Virus record (IMG/VR): IMGVR_UViG_3300031787_000802
Coordinates: 1 to 24,517 of that record
Reading direction: 5' to 3' (one strand)
Source: a virus
Length of the DNA: 24,517 bases
Numbering within the stretch: the stretch's first letter is position 1; each line of letters begins with the position of its first letter. The notes below the pieces were generated by a model. That model did not search any database and was not told the DNA's origin. It worked only from the letters and a program-made list of their open reading frames with translations. Positions 22,453 to 24,517 of the stretch are shown piece after piece. A program made the translations under genes and the position numbers.

Positions 22453-23397
22453 TCACACCTCCGGTCCGAAGCGAGACTCGATGCTGGGAACATCCGAAAA
22501 GTCATCTGGCACGTGATTCGGCTGCACGGCCGACCGGGCCGCGAACTCACCAGCTCGGGCGGCGAACAGTGCGAACGGATGGCCGCTCGATGCGGCGTAG
22601 TCGTCGAGGCGGAACGCCGCGACTGCCCGCTTGGTCCACGAAAGAACCTCGCCGTTGCTCGGCGCCTGGTCCATCAGGGCCCGGCACCGGTCGGCAGTGC
22701 GGCGCTCCTCGTGCGTCGGAGTGCCCGCCCGGCCGAGCAGGATGGCGCTGACGGCCTGCACCGAGCCGGCCGCTGGCACACGCCCGAACACCCGCCGCCA
22801 TTCGGCCCACGTGGCCTCGACCACCGGGACCAACACATCACCCGACGGCGGGGGTCGCGCGGGCGCGGGCGCGCGCGTCTCAGACCCCGAACGATGTATG
22901 TGAGGGGTACTGGATCGGGACGGGTCGGGACGGGTCGGGACGGAAGGGGCGGGACTCCCCATGGGACTCCCCGGGGGACTCCCCGGGGGACAAGCTGCAG
23001 GTTTACCCGGGGACGTCCCAGACTTGTCCCCTGGGGACAAAGGTACTCTTTGCCCGCGCTTCTTGGCTTTTTCGGCATCTCGCTTCGCGATGACGGACTC
23101 TCGGGAGGGCTGGTGGTCGTGCCAGTCGTGGAACCGCCAGCCGTTCTGGCTGCCGTTCTGGCCCTCCTCCCACAACCCCACTCTTACCAGTGCGGCGACC
23201 CCTCGGGCGCGGGTCGCCGGGCCCAGGCTCGCGCATGCACGGACGAGCATGGCCTGGGTCACGAACCCGTCCGAGAGGGTCCGAGCGCATGCGGTCCCGC
23301 ATAGCAACCAGACCGAAAGGGCGGCGCCCTGGTCCGCTCCGAGGGCGTCCACCTTCGGATGCTCGCCGAACCCATCGTCCACCCGGAACCAAGTCAT
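22453..23397 (-). CDS. Replication initiator-like protein with embedded repeat cluster
   Basis: 314 residues from the ATG at 23397, which overlaps the preceding stop (ATGA). The N-terminal region (MTWFRVDDGFGEHPKVDALG) and the helical residues 20-105 look like the winged-helix DNA-binding domain of phage replisome organisers; TWFRVDDGF..HPKV is the usual opening. Residues about 106-185 are a Pro/Ser/Gly/Arg linker with low complexity (CPPGSPPGSPMGSPAP). Residues 186-314 form a second helical domain (VVEATWAEWRRVFGRVPAAG, WTKRAVAAFRLDDYA), likely the part that contacts the loader. Gene order (initiator, then DnaC-like loader) matches lambda O-P. The linker DNA holds a GGGAC iteron/palindrome cluster, a candidate origin. 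Function is inferred from fold pattern and context. Confidence 0.75.
   Translation of the reverse strand: MTWFRVDDGFGEHPKVDALGADQGAALSVWLLCGTACARTLSDGFVTQAMLVRACASLGPATRARGVAALVRVGLWEEGQNGSQNGWRFHDWHDHQPSRESVIAKRDAEKAKKRGQRVPLSPGDKSGTSPGKPAACPPGSPPGSPMGSPAPSVPTRPDPSRSSTPHIHRSGSETRAPAPARPPPSGDVLVPVVEATWAEWRRVFGRVPAAGSVQAVSAILLGRAGTPTHEERRTADRCRALMDQAPSNGEVLSWTKRAVAAFRLDDYAASSGHPFALFAARAGEFAARSAVQPNHVPDDFSDVPSIESRFGPEV
22458..22462 (-). promoter_or_regulatory. Ribosome binding site GGAGG for the helicase loader
   Basis: GGAGG on the minus strand, 6 bases before the ATG at 22451. It overlaps the last codons of the initiator gene and decides the start over an earlier in-frame ATG. Confidence 0.7.
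22915..23040. repeat. GGGAC direct repeats and palindromes inside the initiator gene (candidate origin iterons)
   Basis: On the plus strand there are 2.9 tandem copies of TCGGGACGGG (22915-22943, 10-bp period). Three copies of GGGACTCCCC start at 22951, 22963 and 22975 (12-bp period), with a degenerate fourth at 22987. A perfect palindrome GGGACGTCCC spans 23010-23019, and an 8-bp-arm dyad TTGTCCCC-T-GGGGACAA spans 23024-23040. In all, GGGAC occurs nine times in about 120 bases and its complement twice. It falls in all three codon phases of the gene, so a protein repeat alone does not explain it. GGTACT flanks the cluster at 22906-22911 and 23042-23047. The lambda O gene carries its origin iterons in the same way; the origin role here is inference. 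Confidence 0.7.
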
Positions 23398-23561
23398 CGA
23401 GTCGCCTCCTGCGGCCGGTGCCGCACCGTCAAGTTCCGCATCAGGCACGGCGTCTTCGCAGCCGGCCACGTCGAGAGCACCGCGCAGAGCGAGCAGCGCC
23501 ACACAGCCGGCCGCGGCCCCGCCCGCCATACGTGCCCACACTTCGGGAGCGCGGGCTTCAC
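23394..23561 (-). CDS. Small zinc-knuckle-like protein (second of two paralogs)
   Basis: 55 residues from a GTG at 23561 that overlaps the stop of the preceding gene (GTGA); its stop overlaps the initiator ATG (ATGA). The frame upstream of the GTG is a shadow. Potential metal ligands are Cys8, His10, Cys23, Cys26 and Cys39, in KCGHVW...WRCSLC....WPAAKTPC. The RC-x2-C...WP-x-A-x-x-PC block matches the preceding protein with the same 16-residue spacing from first to last cysteine. A basic C-terminus (RNLTVRHRPQEATR) follows. Zinc binding and nucleic-acid contact are inferred; no function is known to me. Confidence 0.65.
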   Translation of the reverse strand: MKPALPKCGHVWRAGPRPAVWRCSLCAVLSTWPAAKTPCLMRNLTVRHRPQEATR

Positions 23562-23845
23562 GCGGCCTCCTTGGCCGCGAGTTCGCGTCGGTACCGGCCC
23601 AGGCACGCCCGCGCCTCGAGGAGGAGCGCGCGCCGCCATCGGACGAGCTCGCGCTCGTACCGCCGGAGCGACCTGCGCGCCCCGGAGAGCTGCTCGCGTG
23701 CCTCGGCGAGCTCGAGGCCGTGCGCCGCCCTGCCGGGGCACGGGAGCCTCGCGCCTGGCCAGGCAGCCAGCATGCCGCACATGGCGCAACGCAGCCGCGC
23801 TTCGCCCGTGTCGTGCCGCCCCTCGCGCTCCCACCGGTGGTTCAT
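23558..23845 (-). CDS. Zinc-knuckle-like protein with coiled-coil tail (first of two paralogs)
   Basis: 95 residues from the ATG at 23845, overlapping the RusA stop (ATGA); the stop overlaps the next gene's GTG (GTGA). Residues 1-36 hold the ligands His3, Cys20, Cys23 and Cys36 in RLRCAMCGMLAAWPGARLPC, closely similar to the following gene. Residues 43-95 are an Arg/Glu/Leu-rich helix (LELAEAREQLSGARRSLRRY, WRRALLLEARACLGRYRREL), likely a coiled coil. The pairing of knuckle and basic helix suggests a DNA- or RNA-binding protein of the recombination/replication region. A named family is not recognised. Confidence 0.7.
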   Translation of the reverse strand: MNHRWEREGRHDTGEARLRCAMCGMLAAWPGARLPCPGRAAHGLELAEAREQLSGARRSLRRYERELVRWRRALLLEARACLGRYRRELAAKEAA

Positions 23846-24318
23846 GCCCCGCCCCGGTAGCCTTTGGCCGGCAACGCGGCGCGACCCCGCCACGGATGGT
23901 CCGCCTTTGGGGCGCGGGCGGCGGGCCGCTTGCGGGGCGCTGGCGAGCCGCCGGGGGCAGGCACCTCCGTCACCGTCACCCAGGCGCCGACCTGGCCCTC
24001 GTACAGGCGCTCGACGACCAGGGACACGACGCGGGCGTCGTCGAGGTACAGCACGCCGCACAGCCCGTCGAGGATGGACTTGGCCACGTTGTCCAGGTCT
24101 CCCCGCGCCTCTTCCCGACAAAATCGGATCTCGACTCGATACCACCCCAGCATCGACCAGGGCTTCGACTGCTGGTGCTCGCTGCGGGCCTGCAGCGCGT
24201 ACACGCCGACTCGGCGCTCGTACTCGCGCGTCTTGGCCGGCGTGACTCCGCGCCCGCCTACCACGCGCGCTCGCGCCTTGGGCACCGGGTCCCCGGGGAC
24301 GTGGACGAGCAGGCTCAT
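23842..24318 (-). CDS. rusA: RusA-type Holliday-junction endonuclease
   Basis: 158 residues from the ATG at 24318, in an ATGA overlap with the preceding stop; the frame upstream belongs to other coding. The N-terminus (LLVHVPGDPVPKARARVV) is the first strand of RusA with its basic PxPKxRxR. The catalytic segment is ARGDLDNVAKSILDGLCGVL followed by YLDDARVV: Asp74, Asp76, Asn77, Lys80 and Asp93/94 match the conserved acidic and lysine sites of RusA dimers. RusA proteins are about 120 residues; this one has an extra Pro/Arg/Lys-rich tail of about 38 residues (PAPRKRPAARAPKADHPWRG) of unknown role. It resolves branched DNA made by phage replication and recombination before packaging. The gene looks intact. 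Confidence 0.92.
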   Translation of the reverse strand: MSLLVHVPGDPVPKARARVVGGRGVTPAKTREYERRVGVYALQARSEHQQSKPWSMLGWYRVEIRFCREEARGDLDNVAKSILDGLCGVLYLDDARVVSLVVERLYEGQVGAWVTVTEVPAPGGSPAPRKRPAARAPKADHPWRGRAALPAKGYRGGA

Positions 24319-24517
24319 CGGACGAACCCCACGACCGTCCCCCGTTCGCCGCGGACCCTGGACAGCTTCAACGCGCAGAACGCGGTCTTGCCCCCGCACG
24401 CCCTCGAGGAGGGCGCAGCGAACACGGGCCGCTGGACGAATGGCCGCAGCTCGATCAGGCGCCACTCGCCGTCGAGACGAGACCACACCCGCTCGTAGCT
24501 CCGCTGGCTCTCGAGCA
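24315..24517 (-). CDS. C-terminal part of an unrecognised phage protein (5' end outside window)
   Basis: The last 66 codons of a frame that enters from the window's right edge and stops at 24315, overlapping the RusA ATG (ATGA). It reads SYERVWSRLDGEWRLIELRP, then a Cys-containing stretch (SSRACGGKTAFCALKLS) and a basic end with GTVVGFVR. The tight overlap with rusA and high third-position GC support a real gene. With the N-terminus missing I cannot name it. Confidence 0.6.
   Translation of the reverse strand, partial: LESQRSYERVWSRLDGEWRLIELRPFVQRPVFAAPSSRACGGKTAFCALKLSRVRGERGTVVGFVR

Noticed and set aside
22951-22993. CRISPR-like short repeats
   Set aside because: Units are only 10-12 bases, contiguous, and lie inside a coding sequence; there are no spacers.

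Overview
The window is a 24.5 kb piece of a high-GC tailed bacteriophage or prophage. Twenty-three protein genes on the minus strand form one leftward block that breaks off at both window ends. One short gene on the plus strand interrupts it. Nearly every minus-strand junction is a 1-4 base stop/start overlap (ATGA, GTGA or TGATG) or a gap of a few bases, so the block looks like a long, translationally coupled operon. I see no tRNA, rRNA, CRISPR array, insertion sequence, integrase, polymerase or lysis gene.

In the direction of transcription (from high to low coordinates) the layout is as follows. (1) DNA metabolism and replication, 24517-21594: the end of an unrecognised gene, a RusA-type Holliday-junction resolvase, two tandem paralogous small zinc-knuckle proteins, a lambda O-like initiator with an iteron-like cluster inside its coding sequence, a DnaC-like AAA+ helicase loader and a 54-residue protein. 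(2) Packaging and head, 21592-14662: small terminase, a GNAT acetyltransferase wedged between the two terminase subunits, large terminase, an overlapping 87-residue protein, portal, scaffold, a 27-base perfect hairpin, major capsid protein and a 131-residue beta-rich protein. (3) Connector, fibre and modification cassette, 14660-10067: a 59-residue acidic protein, a head-tail connector, a plus-strand cysteine-rich lipoprotein, a repeat-bearing tail fibre, an 83-residue protein, a glycosyltransferase, a SAM methyltransferase and a 73-residue protein. (4) Tail and ejection module, 10070-1: a 1075-residue nozzle-type tail protein, three alanine/glycine-rich proteins resembling internal virion (ejection) proteins, a 167-residue beta-rich protein, and a tail protein joining a lectin-like domain to an SGNH hydrolase that runs off the window.

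Portal, scaffold, capsid, adaptor, nozzle and three internal proteins, with no tape measure or sheath, point to a short-tailed (podovirus) virion. The morphology is inferred from gene order. The host is not stated by the sequence. The best clue is the plus-strand lipoprotein, whose CGGCGIRC...GEVC pattern is typical of cysteine-rich lipoproteins of myxobacteria. Together with the GC content this suggests a phage of a Myxococcota host, at moderate confidence.

The most interesting signals are: the GGGAC iteron/palindrome cluster inside the initiator gene, a candidate replication origin; the capsid leader hairpin that places the ribosome binding site in its loop and stem; the lipoprotein encoded against the operon; and the fibre-linked glycosyltransferase/methyltransferase cassette.
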